Assembly: GCF_910596095.1 (NCBI RefSeq)
Contig: NC_056544.1
Span: 9,037,155-9,101,154 of the forward strand
Length of the DNA: 64,000 nucleotides
DNA from: Thunnus maccoyii
Lineage: Eukaryota; Chordata; Actinopteri; Scombriformes; Scombridae
Reading direction: 5' to 3'
Shown here: positions 22,767 to 35,679 of the stretch, one piece after another
How positions within the stretch are numbered: position 1 is the stretch's first letter
Layout: the number at the start of each line of letters is the position of its first letter
The notes under the pieces: generated by a model
What the model saw: only the letters and a program-made list of their open reading frames with translations
Database searches by the model: none
What the model was told of the DNA's origin: nothing
Translations under genes and position numbers: made by a program

Positions 22767-25077
22767 TAAAATGACATAGACATACAACGTTTAAGTAGGC
22801 CTATTACCCTCAGAAAACAGATATTTGATGACTATGATGTGACAAAAAAACAAGTAATTTAGTGCAAGTTGTGAGTCAGACTTAAATTGTTGACTTGCTC
22901 TTACCCAATCTTCCACAGAAATGTTACCACTTGAAATGACATGTCTCTGTGATGTATTCATCTGTCTTTTTCCGACTTGTTCATGCCAGCACAAGGCGCA
23001 CAAAGCCATGCACATTTAAGAAAACTACCATTAAATACCATTAAAGGCAAATATTCTTCAGAATTTCAGTGGAAATTGTTAAGGTTTGTCCATCCCATAA
23101 TACTTACGGTATCTGGGTTAGCCAGATACTGTAATCAGCCATAGACAAACAACATTTTATATGCATGACTTACACCCACAAGATAAGCTTGGAATGTGCA
23201 TGTAATCTCAACAAATACTAAAAACTAGCAAGTCATGCCTTAATTGTGATTTGGTTAACAGTATGAAGTAGCATGGCACAGAGAAGGAGCTCTTTTGTTT
23301 CCCAGTGAATAAGAATATCCCCTGAAGTGACCCTAAATGTTCTCCATTTATTGAATGTTAGTTGTGCAATGTTGTTCTGCAAAATATCATGACTCATCTG
23401 TTTCAGCTTTTATTGCAATTTAATTTTAACATTATAATGCCATTTTTATAAGACATTGCTTTTTTACATGTCCATAAACATGTTTTCATGTCCTGCTGGG
23501 TTTGACCCTGCTTTGTGCTTTTTTTGCTTCATAAAAGTTTGTTAAAGAGATGGGTGTGAGGGCCATTGTGGTAAATAAGAAAAACAGTGCAAAACAAGGG
23601 TCTATTTTCAGCTTGGAGACCAAAGGCTGTTTTTCTTTCATGTGCTGTGGATGCAGTGCTGTTGTTCAAAGCAAACCCACCAGTTCAAACCCACTGCCCC
23701 TCCTCTGGGATGGTTTCCCCAAAAGGATGCAACTTTCCTTCCATACCGGTGATTACAGAGTGCAGGGACCCATGACTTTGTCAATGAAAGATACTTTTAA
23801 GAAAACATACAGTTCAAGCACTTTTGTGTGGAAAGAATGTAAATTTCTCTGTATTTAAAAGGAAGAGGGGGGAAAAATAACTTGGAAATTTGGACCAATT
23901 CCATCCCAGTTCATCCCCTCCCCTCTCCTCTTTTTCTCTCTTCATCCTGTCTGGCTTTTAGCAATGTGTTTCTCGTTGTCTGTCCCAGTGCCTATAATTC
24001 TCAGCACGCTTGGTCGGCATATTTTTCGTGCTCAAAAACCACTCAAAACAAAAGGTAATTCCATCTTTTTTCTCTTTCAACAATGCTTTGTTTTTCCCGG
24101 AGTCATACTGAAATTTAATCAACAGCCGAATGAGAAAAACATACAACAGCAATTTCCATATGTGCACACTTTGAGAATGATTGTCATAAATGCAGTGGAG
24201 GAAATTAGTTCTATTTTCTGTGGGATCATTTACTGTTCCCTCAGGACACCTGGCCCTTTTCACTGTTATGATAAGTTAATTGTACACATAAATTATCATT
24301 TCTGGTCATCTGCATTTGGACAAAGTAATTTAACATACAGCATAAAGGTCATTTTAAGTGTAGAGAGAAAAACTAAAATCAGCACCATTTTTGTGTAATC
24401 AGACGTACAATAAAACATTTTAAACCACCTTCCTTTCTCCAACATCTTAAGGTGTTGGTCTTTTCAGATCTAGAGGTGGATACAGAGTCTAAATAAATCT
24501 ATATAGGTATTAACAAAATGTAGTTTCCAGCAACTTAGCACAAGTTAAATACCATGTATGAGTGTTTCCCCAAGACGTTTTTCTTGGCGAGGTAGGAAGA
24601 GCTGCATTTAGATTCTGTGACGCTAAAGCTTATGAATGAAATCAATACAGATGAAATTCTGTTAGGACATGGCGCCTCCTCTCCATGGGGTGACCGAGTA
24701 ATGAGGAAAACACTGTGGTTTCTTAATCATACAGACAGCTTGCATTATCTAGCTGTAAAATATCTGCACCGGCAGTTCTTAATATCCCTTCACCATCATA
24801 TACATTTGGTGGTTAAAGGAGCTGTATGGCTTATAAATAGTCATGTCCTCTAAATCCCTCTATTTATGCATCTATTGTGATATACAGTAAAGAGTCCATG
24901 TTGGTTACAGGAGGCAATTCAAGTCACAACTGATGGTTGGTAATCTCCATTGGTGTAGTTCTTTTAGCTAGGATCAACCAATTGCTGATGACATATACAG
25001 TCACAATTTAGAGTCAGGTTCAAGTGTGCCCTGGCCTCCACAGCTGCCCCTGCACCAGGCTGGTTTACAGTATCTCC

Positions 25078-28000
25078 TCAGTCTATGGGCCTGATCATCA
25101 TGCGGACACCCTTCATGGAGTAGAAGCCTCCGCCGTAGTCGGCCCAGAAGATCCCATCTTGGAATTTGCTTCTGTAGACGCCTCCGGTGTACCAGACACC
25201 GTTAAGATTGGATTGGCCGCAAGCATTGTACCACCAGCCTCCTTTATGGAAATGGGCACAGTTACCTGTTGTGGGGGGAGGAGAAAGAGTGATGATCTGG
25301 ACTCTGAAGTACAGGAAGGGTGTGTTTTTCATTGAAGTGCATATTGACAGAATTTTTCAAGAGAATCAGTTCTTTCTATGATGCCTTTCAAGCTAGAACT
25401 TATTCTAAGTGGAAGTTCTTGGTGGCCTGATAATCAGACAGATTTGTGATTTCATTTTACTACATTATTCAGTCTGACATTAGGTTCATGTTATCTGTGT
25501 TCTCCTTGGGAGGTGTTAATTTTTGCCCCAACCAATCAGTAGAGAGTCATGTGTCCATACATTTCAATTGGTGAAAAAATCTGCTTGAAAAGATAATGGC
25601 AACTATTCAGAGCCTTGGAACAAGTCTAAATTTTAAATATTACCAGGTAATACCTTTAAGGTTCCTGGTAATTGCTTAATCTATAAAAACTAAGAAAATA
25701 TCCATCACAATTTCCCAGAGCTGTGGGTGGTATCATCAAATTGTGTGTTTTGTCTTGACCAGCAATCCAAAACCCAAAGATATTCAATTTACAATGATAC
25801 AAACAAGAAAAACTGCAAACCTACACATTTGGAGAGGCTGGAACCAGATAATGTTTAGCCATTTATGTTGGAGAATTTACCTAAACCATTGAGTATCAGC
25901 ACAGTTCACGATTAATATTCTGTCAATCGACTTATCAATAAATTGACTAATCTTTTACAGTGCTAAGCACAATATTAAAGGAGACACTTGAAAATTCAAG
26001 AAAATATCATGATGCACTTCAAAGGAGACTGTATGCTACCAGAGTGTACTAGAAACCCCCATTTCATCTACCTGAGAAGGCATCCTTGTCTCGATCCAGA
26101 GTAGTGAACTGTTTGCCATTGTTGCTGCTGAGGGAGTCCCCAGCGTTGCCCTGGTAGATGCCCAACCGCAGGCGGTAACCTTCGCTCTCCGGCTCCAGGT
26201 GGAAGCTGCTGTACTGAGCATACACCTTCTTGCCCATCCAGTCCTCCAGCTCCACCAGTAGCTTGTTGTCCCCCTGCCTTCCCAGGTTGTATATGCCTTC
26301 AAGACCGAGCCAGTACTCCCCATCTATGTTGCCAAAGCCGCTCTGAGTCACAAGAAGATTAAAAGGAAGGTTACAGAAGGATTGCAGTAAATAATGAGCG
26401 TTGTTTGTTATGTGGTAGCCCGAGGAGTTTAGAAACATGAGAATTGTTCAGGAACATAAAACCCTCTTGTGGAAGAGGCAGTGGGATTGTAAGGGAACAA
26501 ATGAGGATTTTCTTTTTGATGACATTTTGCTCATGGTTCTGTAGTTAAGACAAACTTCAAAAGGCACTGTGGAAAAGGAATGCCACCCTGTCTTTGAAAT
26601 TCCTTAAAAAAAGACATGTTGTAGTATTTATGCTGGAAAATAAGCATCAATCTTCAGAATGCTGGTTCATCGCTCAAACCCCAAATCCAAGATCTCTTGG
26701 AGCACAGCTAATGGTGAAACTGGCCTGGGCGCTTGTGTCAAATAACCGCGAGCAATCTACGTCTGGCCGCGTGCCTCCAGAACACTTCACTTGGTAGAGA
26801 AGGTTGAGGTTTGTGATTGTGGATTAGCTGGGTGAGCCAGCAGATGATGAATGATGTAGGGTTTCAGTCCGGGGCCTCTTCTCTGGTGCTGTGTGTGTGT
26901 GTGTGTGTGTATATGTGGTGGCTTTGTGGGAGAGCGCAGAGGCAAATCAATGTTGAAGAGAGCAATTTAGCTTCCAGTTACTCATGCACAAGACTGGCGG
27001 GGCTGAATGGAACACTGAATCGCCAAGGCTGCCAGCAGTGATATACTCCATCTCATTCTCACAGAGCTTTGATGAGAGGGCCTATATGGTGTTGTGCAGT
27101 AAGCCAACCAGCCAGCCGTCCAGGAAGGCACCACACTAGTAGCGGTTTTGGAAAGAAACGTCTGCAGATTGAGCTGTGGAACATACCTTCCTAGTGGGCC
27201 ATCTAATGTTTCATAATGGGAATCTCAAACTAAATGACCTCGGACAAATAGTGCTGCTGACAGGGCGTTATATTTTACAGTAAGTGAAAACATAAGGATT
27301 CTGGCCCAGGAAATAGTCCCAAAGACCCCAGATGGTTCCTGTAGATGGGTCATATAACGGCACCACTGTTATCTCTGGATGAGCCAAATATTCTGAGGTT
27401 GAGACAGAGGGGAGGAGAGAGAGAAATATAGATAGACAGGGCAGGGGAAGTGTCATTGTCATCACCTTGTAGTTATCCCAGTTCCTGAAGAAGTTAACCG
27501 ATCCGTCTCTCCTGCTCTGGATAACAGCCCAGCCCCCGTTGTCTATATCCTGTTCACACCAGACCTGCACTGGCCTCTCTGTCTCGTCTGGTCTGATCAG
27601 GTACATGCCGCTGGTGGTGTGGCCGGCTTCCTGGGCATCGAGGCAATCTCTGAATGGGCCTGAAGGAAAGAATGATAAGAGACAGAGACAGACTTTAAGA
27701 CAGACTGTGACCAGAGAGGGGGAAAACAGTAAAGTATGTGAAGATAAAAATCATCAGACCAGGGTAAAGTACTTCTGTAAATACCTATTGCTTTCTGTGC
27801 ATAAGGCAGACAGCAGTAACCACAGAAACTGTGAAGTTGAGAAAAAGTTTTAAAAAGGTTTAAAGTTGAAGGTAAAAAAGGCTTAAAGTTTGAAGGCTAC
27901 TTAGTTACAGTGTGTAACAGCTATATAAGTTGTAAACCCTTATAAAGCCTTTTATTATTGTCAAATAAAATCAGATACTGTTCGGTTTGGTTTTTACAAC

Positions 28001-29966
28001 AGTTTTGTAGTTCCTGAATTTTTTTTTTTGAATAGAAAATTGCACATTTCTGTGGTATAAATTTGCATACAGTGAAACAGATGTCAAATAGTCAGATTCT
28101 GGTCTTAATTCAATTTTGACCAAATGTGTAGCTACTGCGTTTTTGCTTTGTACAGCAATTTGAAACACTTTTGTTGCCAAAGCACGGAGATGCAACATGA
28201 GTGCCATGACTTTACATGATGATGAAACGTTGAAGTAAATGTCTGACAGAGGGGTACATAGGAAAATCTAAATCACAAAAGCAGATGGAGTAATAACACA
28301 TTTATCTAGGTCTACAAAGATACATTTATTTATTCTGTCCTCACAGAACAGAGTACAACAAAGAGTAGCATGGGGCTAATTAAGTCACTTTAATAATTAC
28401 TTGCCTTTATTTGAGGTCAAAAATCCAAAATAGATATATTGTTAACCCACTTTATAAGTTGGGAATGTCTGCTTTTTGTCAAGGTAATCGTAATAACAAG
28501 ATTTTTAATTACAAGCACATGTGCAGTGAGTTTATTTAATGGTAGAGTAACCTCATCCCAGCTAATGACATAATAATAATATAAAGGTATAGTCCATTCA
28601 TTTTATGAAGTGTACCAGAAGTGCCTCTACTTTGTGGTTTGCAGGAGTCTATCACACCAGCCTGGGTTTTGTCTATGTCTGACATGCAATGGAACAGTCT
28701 TGTAAAGGACTATTTTCATATACAGCTGCACTGAAATCCTACACACTTTATTATTCTTGGGCAAGGACAATCAAAATGTGTCAGGAATTTCTGTTGATGA
28801 GCGAAATCCCACTGGTTAGGTCTTTCTTTGCTTTGCTTTAAGTCCCCAGTCTTGGTTCAGACGTTACAACATTTTTATTTCCATCCTAGTTTGAGCTCTT
28901 TCTGTTGAGCAGGGAATGGAGCTCCAGCTGAATTTGCAAATCTTTAACCTTTGAAAACAAGGCCACGGGCCCACCTGCAGCTGTATCCAGAGTCAGGGAA
29001 TATTATTTTATTATGGTTGGCATGCAAAGTCATGACTGCTCTACATTTTACCATGACTGTTTTGGATTTTGGTGCCTGGATGAATGAATAAATCAGTGAA
29101 AATGTTCAGTATGTATGAATCATGGATGGATTTGTGGATGGATAAATGGATGTCACTCACTCACCTTCAGCACTGAAGTTCCTCTGAGGAGGTTTCTGGA
29201 CTTCCAGGGTGCCACTTGTGGGTGAAGGCCCAGAGCGAGAGCCCCTTTCCCGGGCAAATCCTCTAGTATTGTCCCTTTGGATCTCATTTGTGAAACGTGG
29301 CACATTAACAGGAATATTTTCAGGCACCACCTGCACCATTGGAGGACCCATAGGTGGCTGCTCATGCCTGCGACTGTATACCTGCATACAACGCTCTTCC
29401 AGGGCTCCAATCAGCACTGACTGGTTGTTCACCACTGCAGACAGGGCAGAGTATTTGGCCTCCAGTTCCCTGTACCGGGAGGCTAGACGCAATGACTCAG
29501 TGGTAGCGTTAAGGATGCGTGTCTCCAACTGCGCCAACTCCAGTGAGTTGTCCCTCTTCCTGATGATTTCATGCAGCAGCTGCATGTAGAGCTGGGTCAC
29601 TCTGGAGTTCATGTTCCTGCTCTCTTTCCTCAACAGCTTCATCTCGTTCACCAAGTTGCCATCCACATCCACCACCAGCTTCAAAGTCTCCATCTCCCGA
29701 CGTTGCTTTGACAGAAGGTCACGCACCGCAGCCACATCAAGGCGCGTCACTCTGTCCTTATCAGTTGCATAACCCCGGGCTGCACAGATGGGGCCTGTGA
29801 TCTTCTGCTCGGGGACCAGGAAGGTGTAGGAGCACTTCTTGTTTTCCCCATTGGCCTCTGGAGCCCTTCGTATCCGGGAGAGGATAGGGTTCTTACTGAG
29901 GGCTTGGCTGTTGCTCCAGAGGGACAAACCAAACAGAATAAATAGGCTCCACTTTCCAGGTCCCAT
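25078..29966 (-). CDS. angptl1: Angiopoietin-like protein 1
   Basis: Secreted glycoprotein of the angiopoietin-like family, acting outside the cell on endothelium and other targets. Four coding exons on minus: 29966-29165, 27659-27466, 26342-26072, 25265-25078. They total 1455 bases, 484 residues (human ANGPTL1 about 491). Parts: signal peptide about 1-21 (WSLFILFGLSLWS); family block KKCSYTFLVPEQKITGPIC (44-61), where VPEQ..ITGPIC favours ANGPTL1 over ANGPTL2; coiled coil about 72-195 with RKESRNMNSRVTQLYMQLLH; linker 196-268; fibrinogen-like domain from about 269 to 484 (GGWAVIQSRRDGSVNFFRNW, GFGNIDGEYWLGLE, DKDAFSGNCAHFHKGGWWYN, MMIRPID). N-glycosylation motifs at Asn153 and Asn181. RIRR (31-34) fits a furin site. 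The start is the ATG at 29966 in strong context (ACCATGG); the longer frame upstream begins with TTG, not ATG. The coding exon has its acceptor just upstream in the leader, as for a spliced 5' UTR. Confidence 0.95.
25266..26071 (-). other. angptl1: angptl1 intron 3
   Basis: AT-rich intron with good splice ends (CAG|GTAGAT donor, CAACAG acceptor on minus). I see no repeat or further exon in it. Confidence 0.7.
27660..29164 (-). other. angptl1: angptl1 intron 1 (first intron of the coding region)
   Basis: Spliced between codon 268's first base and the fibrinogen-domain exon (GAAG|GTGAGT donor). Contains no recognisable exon or repeat. Confidence 0.7.
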
Positions 29967-29984
29967 GGTTCCCCCTCGATTTAT

Positions 29985-32900
29985 CACCAAACAAGCTAGA
30001 GATCTATAAAAAAAAAGAAAGAGAAGTGCAGACTGTTTTATGGAAAGAATAAGACTGGTGTTGGTATATTTTTCTTATTGTCAAGAAATTCCATGAAAAA
30101 GCCAAAATCAACAATGTGTTAGGCCGTCTGTTGCACTCAGCCCAAAGCCAACTGGTTCCTTCTGAAGACGTAATTCTTTAAAAACGGTTCATAAAGCCAA
30201 AGTTTCATTTTCATAAAAAATGTTGTAGCTTCTTAGAATGGCAAGGCATTGTAGTTTTTAGCAAAGTCCGCTCAAAAAGGAGTAAATAGTGCATTTTGGG
30301 GGGACTCTTTCCAGGCGTTGCTTGATATACATTGGTTCTCTAGGAGCATAACAGCACTAGAGGAGGAACTACGATCAAGTATAGTGCCCATGTTTATCGT
30401 AATTAGGGAATATGTCACCCGGTACAATGGTATGGCTCACTGATGTGTTTTTAATGTTTTTTTGGACAACAACGGATGGCTATATCACAGAGGAATAAAC
30501 TATATCAGGCTTTGGCACAGACAATACTTGTTAGCACGGTCAAGTCATTGATGGTTTTGATCTTTTCATTAGATTTGTCAACGCAAAAAAAATATAGATG
30601 CTCCACATATCTTTTAATTTGGGTCAAGGTCAAAGAGGTTTTGTTGTGACTCATCTTGTACTTTTTTGTAATTTCCTACCAGGCACACTACCAGAAGACT
30701 AAACTGTTATGCAGATGTTTTCTTTTCTCCTCTAATCCAATATAATCCAATATAACCAGTTTGCCTGCAAAGCTTAAATATTCAAAGATCATCTCTTGGC
30801 ATGATACAGAGGAAGGCTTCCAGTTCAGACTGAACATAAGAGTCCTGCTTAATTATGCAGTAAGTGATCATTAAAATGTAAAATGAAAACTAGCAGACTG
30901 TGGTACAGGCACAGCTGGTTTCACACATCAAAATCACTTCTGGTTCACTTTTGGTGGAGTAAGAGCAGTGCCACCCACCCACCACAAATCTGCTATCGTT
31001 ACTCATATTTTCGATACATTCCCTCATGGCTTCTCTTTCATTAAGGCCCTTACCACATCTGTATCAGGTGTCTGGGTGTGTGCAAGTGCTGGGATCTGTT
31101 TTTCATATTTTTGGAGATCTCCTGGCTTAGACCTTCTATGAACTTCCCCGATAGCCTTTCAGTGTACCTGCACTGGCTTGTGTGGAGAATTTCCATGTTG
31201 AAAATATCTGAGACTCAAAAGATTTGACTGAAAAGGAAAATTAAATGTGCAACGAACAGGATAGCATCCACTGCCAGTCTCTAACGGATTCATGAGTTGT
31301 ATAATGTGCAAAATGGAAGTAGTCAGCAGGTGGTTGTCATTGGGCCTTATTGATTCATTTTAACTTATCCCATGTCTCCCTGGCTGGTGCAAATAGATAA
31401 ATCTGAATTTGGTGAGAAATAAAAGATATTGGTGTGTTTTAGAGGCAGCAGGGGGAGCAGGAATCCCTGATTTATGAGTAATGTTTTCTAGAGTCTATTT
31501 TTGGAAGGAAAGCTTGTGTTTTGATCTTATTGGTTTTGACAGCACAACGAAAAGAGCAGGGGAGGGTGACGTTTGAAAATACATGCTAAGTGAAAGCTCC
31601 CTCCTTCCATATTCAATAGCTAGGCTTGGCTCTGGAAGTGGAGCTAATGGTGAGCCAACTTCAGGCTGATTTTGGCAGATGAGCCAAATCCAACCAGAAG
31701 GCAGTCTAGTGGATATGGCCAAGGAAGTTAAGTAACCTTCATCTAACACTTCAGACGGGTACACAATATGACCCACTTCATATCGGAGCTCATCAAAACA
31801 AATCCACTGAGGATTTTAACAGATGCCAAAGAAGCAGAATAAAGTGAGTCCAAAACAGAGACAGCAGGGGCTTTGAATGATTTCTGTGGTTTGTTCTTGA
31901 TGTTTAGTTGCACTGAAGAGTCCTAACCACAGTTAATGGGACAGATCCCAGAGCATTACCTAAGCTCAAACTGCTGCTGAGGCAGAATAATACTCTTTTA
32001 TCATTGTCAAAGGAAAAAACACGCTTACCTCAGGGGAAATTTATAATATCAAGTTTTGGTGTTTGCAAAAAGCTCAAAGATTTATTAACAGAAAGAAAGT
32101 GTCTAAGCCAACATTAATTTTCAATAACTGTGGTTGGCTTAAAAGTTCAGCAGCAAGTTTCTAAAACTGACCGGAAACATGTGTTGTAGCTGTAACATAT
32201 GGAACACAGTTGCTACAGTTTGTTTTATCATGGATTATAAACCATGTCAGGGCAAAGGAGAAGGCATTTTAAGGAAAACAGGCCATGTGTCAGAACTCAG
32301 AAACACCTTGGCACTGTCAGTCAGTTATTATTACCCAGAAAGTACTTTTTCCTGTCTTTCCGTAATCATAGGTCATCCCCTTCAATAGCTCGGTCTAAGC
32401 AATTGGCCCGTCTGCACGTCTCCAACCCCACAATATGAATCTCACAAGCTGACAGGAGTGACAGTGTTTACACAGAGGCTCCTCAGCCAGGGCTGTGAAT
32501 CTCATCGCCACTCTTTACCACCAGGTTTCTCTCTGTCGTTCACACCCTGCTGGTCTTCATCAAGTCAGCCACAGCAGCCAATTTTTTCTGTTGACTTATT
32601 AAAAGGGAATTTTCTCCTCCCCATGCTCTCTCCAGAGCCAGACCTGACCAGATTCAGTCACCTCATTCATATTAATGCAATGTTTGCAACCAGACAGGTC
32701 AAACTTTGCGGTGGCTGGTTTTCCCAGCTCAGGGGAACAGCAGGACGCTGCCAATCGGCCCACTGACTCTAAGTGGTACCACTGAGCTCTGACTGTCTGC
32801 TGCTAAGCTTCTCAATTAAAAGATTTTCTTTTACCTTCAAGTGGTTTTCCCTAATTTCATTCCAACTTTATTTCAACATACAGCCTAAATATATATTTCA

Positions 32901-33382
32901 AATCAGAAAATCCTCTTTTTCCAGCCTAACTTTGTTGTGGCTTTTGCTCTGAGTCAGCAGATTTTTAGGATTTTGCCAATTAGCCCACAAGTTATTCTGA
33001 TGGTGCCACTGATTAGATCTGTCTGCTGAGGGGATGACATGATGCATTTGTAGATGGTGAATATGATCAGGGGGCATTATGCCAGATATGAATATGGAAT
33101 TTAAAAACAAATATAACAGTATTTATACTTCAATTAAAGTGTTTTACAGTCATTCAGATATTTTTGAACAGGCATGAATGTCTAGTGAACCGTCCTTCCA
33201 TCTAAACTTTCAATCTAACTTAATTGTTCTATATTACCTTAACTTTTGTCAGTAAATACTAGTGACTGGGAACATTTAGGGAGGTTTAAGCAATTTGAAT
33301 ACTTTTTCAGAGAGGATAAAACAACATACAAATGTCATATTGATTTCACAAATTAGCATAAATTTAAAAATAAGAGTCTTAC
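29985..33382 (-). other. angptl1: angptl1 5' UTR intron (predicted)
   Basis: Between a predicted leader exon donor (GAAG|GTAAGA at 33382) and a strong acceptor (T-rich tract then ATAG near 30003). About 3.4 kb, AT-rich. No coding signal seen. Human ANGPTL1 also has a spliced leader; here the assignment rests on splice signals only. Confidence 0.5.
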
Positions 33383-33700
33383 CTTCGTCAGTGAGTTCAG
33401 TCAGTGGTCCAGGAGGTGCAGGTAGCAGCCAGGTTGGTATCTCAGATGTGTTTTCTATGAAGTTTCATGCTCTCCATTCTCCTCACCTCACTCTCAGTCT
33501 CCCTCTGTCTTTGCTCTCATTGAGAATGAAGGCCTGCATACAGCTGAGGCACAAGCAAACACCGTCCACTAGGAGAACAGTAGAGGGTGGTCCATATACG
33601 GAAAGAGGGAGGCTGATGGTGTGATTTTCTCTGTAGTTTGAGAAGAGGAAGGCTTGGCCCTGCCTTCCTCCTCTGATGTCATGTAAAGTTTAAGAAGAAA
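33383..33700 (-). other. angptl1: Predicted angptl1 leader exon and promoter side
   Basis: The donor at 33382 closes the exon. A TATA-like TTATATTA lies on minus at about 33722-33715, so transcription could start near 33690. Both ends are inferred. Confidence 0.4.
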
Positions 33701-34146
33701 CGAAAGACTCCTCCTAATATAAGGTTTCGCCACAATTGAAAAAGTAAGTGATGAATCAGACTGGCTGGGAGTCAGAGAGTGGTGAAGACTCTCACACTCA
33801 AAATCAGTCTTGCTGTCATCATTTCATTCTCATAGGGATGTGTTTACAAAGTTAGTTTTTCTCCCACACATGAAAATTTGTCTTGTCAGGTTTGTGGAGG
33901 TTTGACATGCTCATAAACTCTCTTTCTCTGTCACGCACAAAGAAACACATACACTCTTCTGTCAGCTTCATTCATATATCTACTATTTCTCATAGTCTAA
34001 CTACTCCTCCACACAAAGCTGTTTCCTATCAGCACTAATCTAATGACTGAGTGATTCTGGCGATCCGGTAGCTTTAGGATTACAATGGGAGGTCTGTTTT
34101 GAATGTGAGCGTTCCTCTTGTGTTTTCTCCGTATATGGGATGTGTG

Positions 34147-34179
<33 letters not shown>

Positions 34180-34180
34180 C
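34147..34180. repeat. (TG)n microsatellite
   Basis: TG dinucleotide run, broken once by CTGTC, between the angptl1 leader and zyg11. Confidence 0.85.
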
Positions 34181-34656
34181 TTGTGGCAATCTAAGAGCTA
34201 TTGGCAGCTGTGTTTATATGGTTGTGAGGACAATATACAGAGGGCTTATGCAATATGCAGACAAAAAGAACGCCCCTGAGCTAAATGTTTTGAAATGAGG
34301 AGGAAGCACAAGCTTTGATACATGGGGATTCTCTGCGTGGGGAGACATACTTCACCATGTGGGAGGACAGTTTTGCTTATGAGCAATCGAGACAGGACAT
34401 TCATATTGTAGATGTGTATGTGCACATTGAAGTGGACACTTGCGTGTGACCTACACACGTATGAGAACATATGTTTGTGTTTGTGTGATTGAGCGTGCAT
34501 CCTCATGTTGGTTGGTTGTATATACATAATGGAGGCCATCCAATTTAGGGCTTAAAAAAACATTTTGTGCTAATTCAAGCCATGCCTGGAAAAAACATTT
34601 TCTGTGTCTGTTCTTCATTTAAAAAGTCCCACTGTTGTGTCTTGTGTAGTTTAGAT

Positions 34657-34942
34657 CAGTGGTGTCCAACTTCGAGGTCAGACATTAATCTGAGGGCTCC
34701 CAAGATGCTGAAAGGGATAAAAAAAAGCAAACATATACTTCTGTTACATACTCTTTTGTTTTCTTTTCTCTGATTTTTTTTCTGTAATTGAAACAAGACT
34801 TGTCTATGTCTTAATGGAACCTTTCCATGCTTCGTTTGTGCGTTAATGTCACAGCAGAGGGACATTGGAGCGAGACAAAGCCCTCCAATATGAGTGTGTT
34901 CATGGAGGGGGCCCCTTTTTACAAAATCTTGGAATGCCACTG
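34657..34942. mobile_element. hAT-like short DNA transposon
   Basis: Left end CAGTGGTGTCCAA and right end TTGGAATGCCACTG are imperfect inverted repeats starting with CAGTG, as in many hAT elements. At 286 bp without a transposase it is non-autonomous. No clear 8 bp target duplication remains, so it is old. Confidence 0.5.
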
Positions 34943-35459
34943 CTAATAATATTCTTTACATTAATGCAAATCAGGGGATTGGGTCTTTGTATTTAGGGTT
35001 TTATTATTCAGTTTTGAAAATTCACTTTTCACTTAAACATCACCAGTCACACATTAAAATCCAGCTCTCTCTGTGAGCCCCTCCTTGTGGCTAAACGAGT
35101 TTACTACCCTCTCCACTTCCACAGATGCAGGTACATTCCTTTATATTTAATTAGGTTACCTGTAAGAGGAGTGATGTACAATAGATAGATAAATAGATGG
35201 ATAGATTAATTTTTTTCTCAACTTTATTGAAAACAGTCAAATTTAAAAAAGACAAAAAAAACAGTAACAATATAAACAAGTATGAAGAACAAAAAGAGGA
35301 GACAAATGCCAGGGAATTCAATTATTAAAAAAACATTTGGTAAAGGGATTGTGCAATGAGTTTTTCACATTCCTTAGAAACCAAATAATGGGAAGAGGGG
35401 AAATGAAATAAATAATGGGGTAACTTAGAATAAACAGGCCACCTTCTAACGGCTCTCGG

Positions 35460-35482
35460 TGACGTCACACTGACTGACCAAT
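35460..35482 (+). promoter_or_regulatory. zyg11: zyg11 promoter: palindromic CRE and CCAAT box
   Basis: TGACGTCA at 35460-35467 and CCAAT at 35478-35482, about 200 bases before the start codon at 35680. The CRE sits in the longer palindrome GGTGACGTCAC. Transcription probably starts between 35500 and 35560; this is inferred. Confidence 0.6.
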
Positions 35483-35679
35483 GAGAGCGCTGCCTGTGAC
35501 AGTTGACACTTGACAATCAGCGACAGCGAGTGAAATCAACACAGAGGAATAACTTACACATTTTTCACAACTTTTCTCAGCTTTAGAAGTCTCTTGATTT
35601 AAAATTTTACAGAATTTCACGTCGTTCAGTCAGTTAGTTGTTTGTTTTTATTTCCCTGTCGACTGTTTACTTTTGAAAC

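Larger units (their letters stand above)
18460..25077. other. Intergenic gap between tada1 and angptl1
   Basis: About 6.6 kb, including the angptl1 3' UTR at the right end, whose limit I could not fix. It holds a LINE tail (about 19140-19309), a DNA transposon copy with a nested insertion (22061-22766) and one coding-like segment of unknown identity (21589-21726, minus). The rest is AT-rich with no recognisable gene. Confidence 0.6.
33720..35440. other. Divergent spacer between angptl1 and zyg11
   Basis: Head-to-head intergenic space. It holds a TG microsatellite, a hAT-like copy and a short GATA-type repeat near 35180-35205. Next to this repeat, read on minus, is a poly(A)-signal-like 'caataaagttgag'. 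No gene. Confidence 0.6.

Noticed and set aside
23964-24398. 144-codon open frame left of angptl1
   Set aside because: AT-rich, with no recognisable domain; probably chance in the region behind the angptl1 stop codon.
26036-26323. Serine/threonine-rich frame over angptl1 exon 3
   Set aside because: Out of frame with the fibrinogen-like domain that is plainly encoded there.
29967-29990. Longer N terminus for angptl1
   Set aside because: It begins with TTG, not ATG. The ATG at 29966 has a strong context and is followed at once by a signal peptide.
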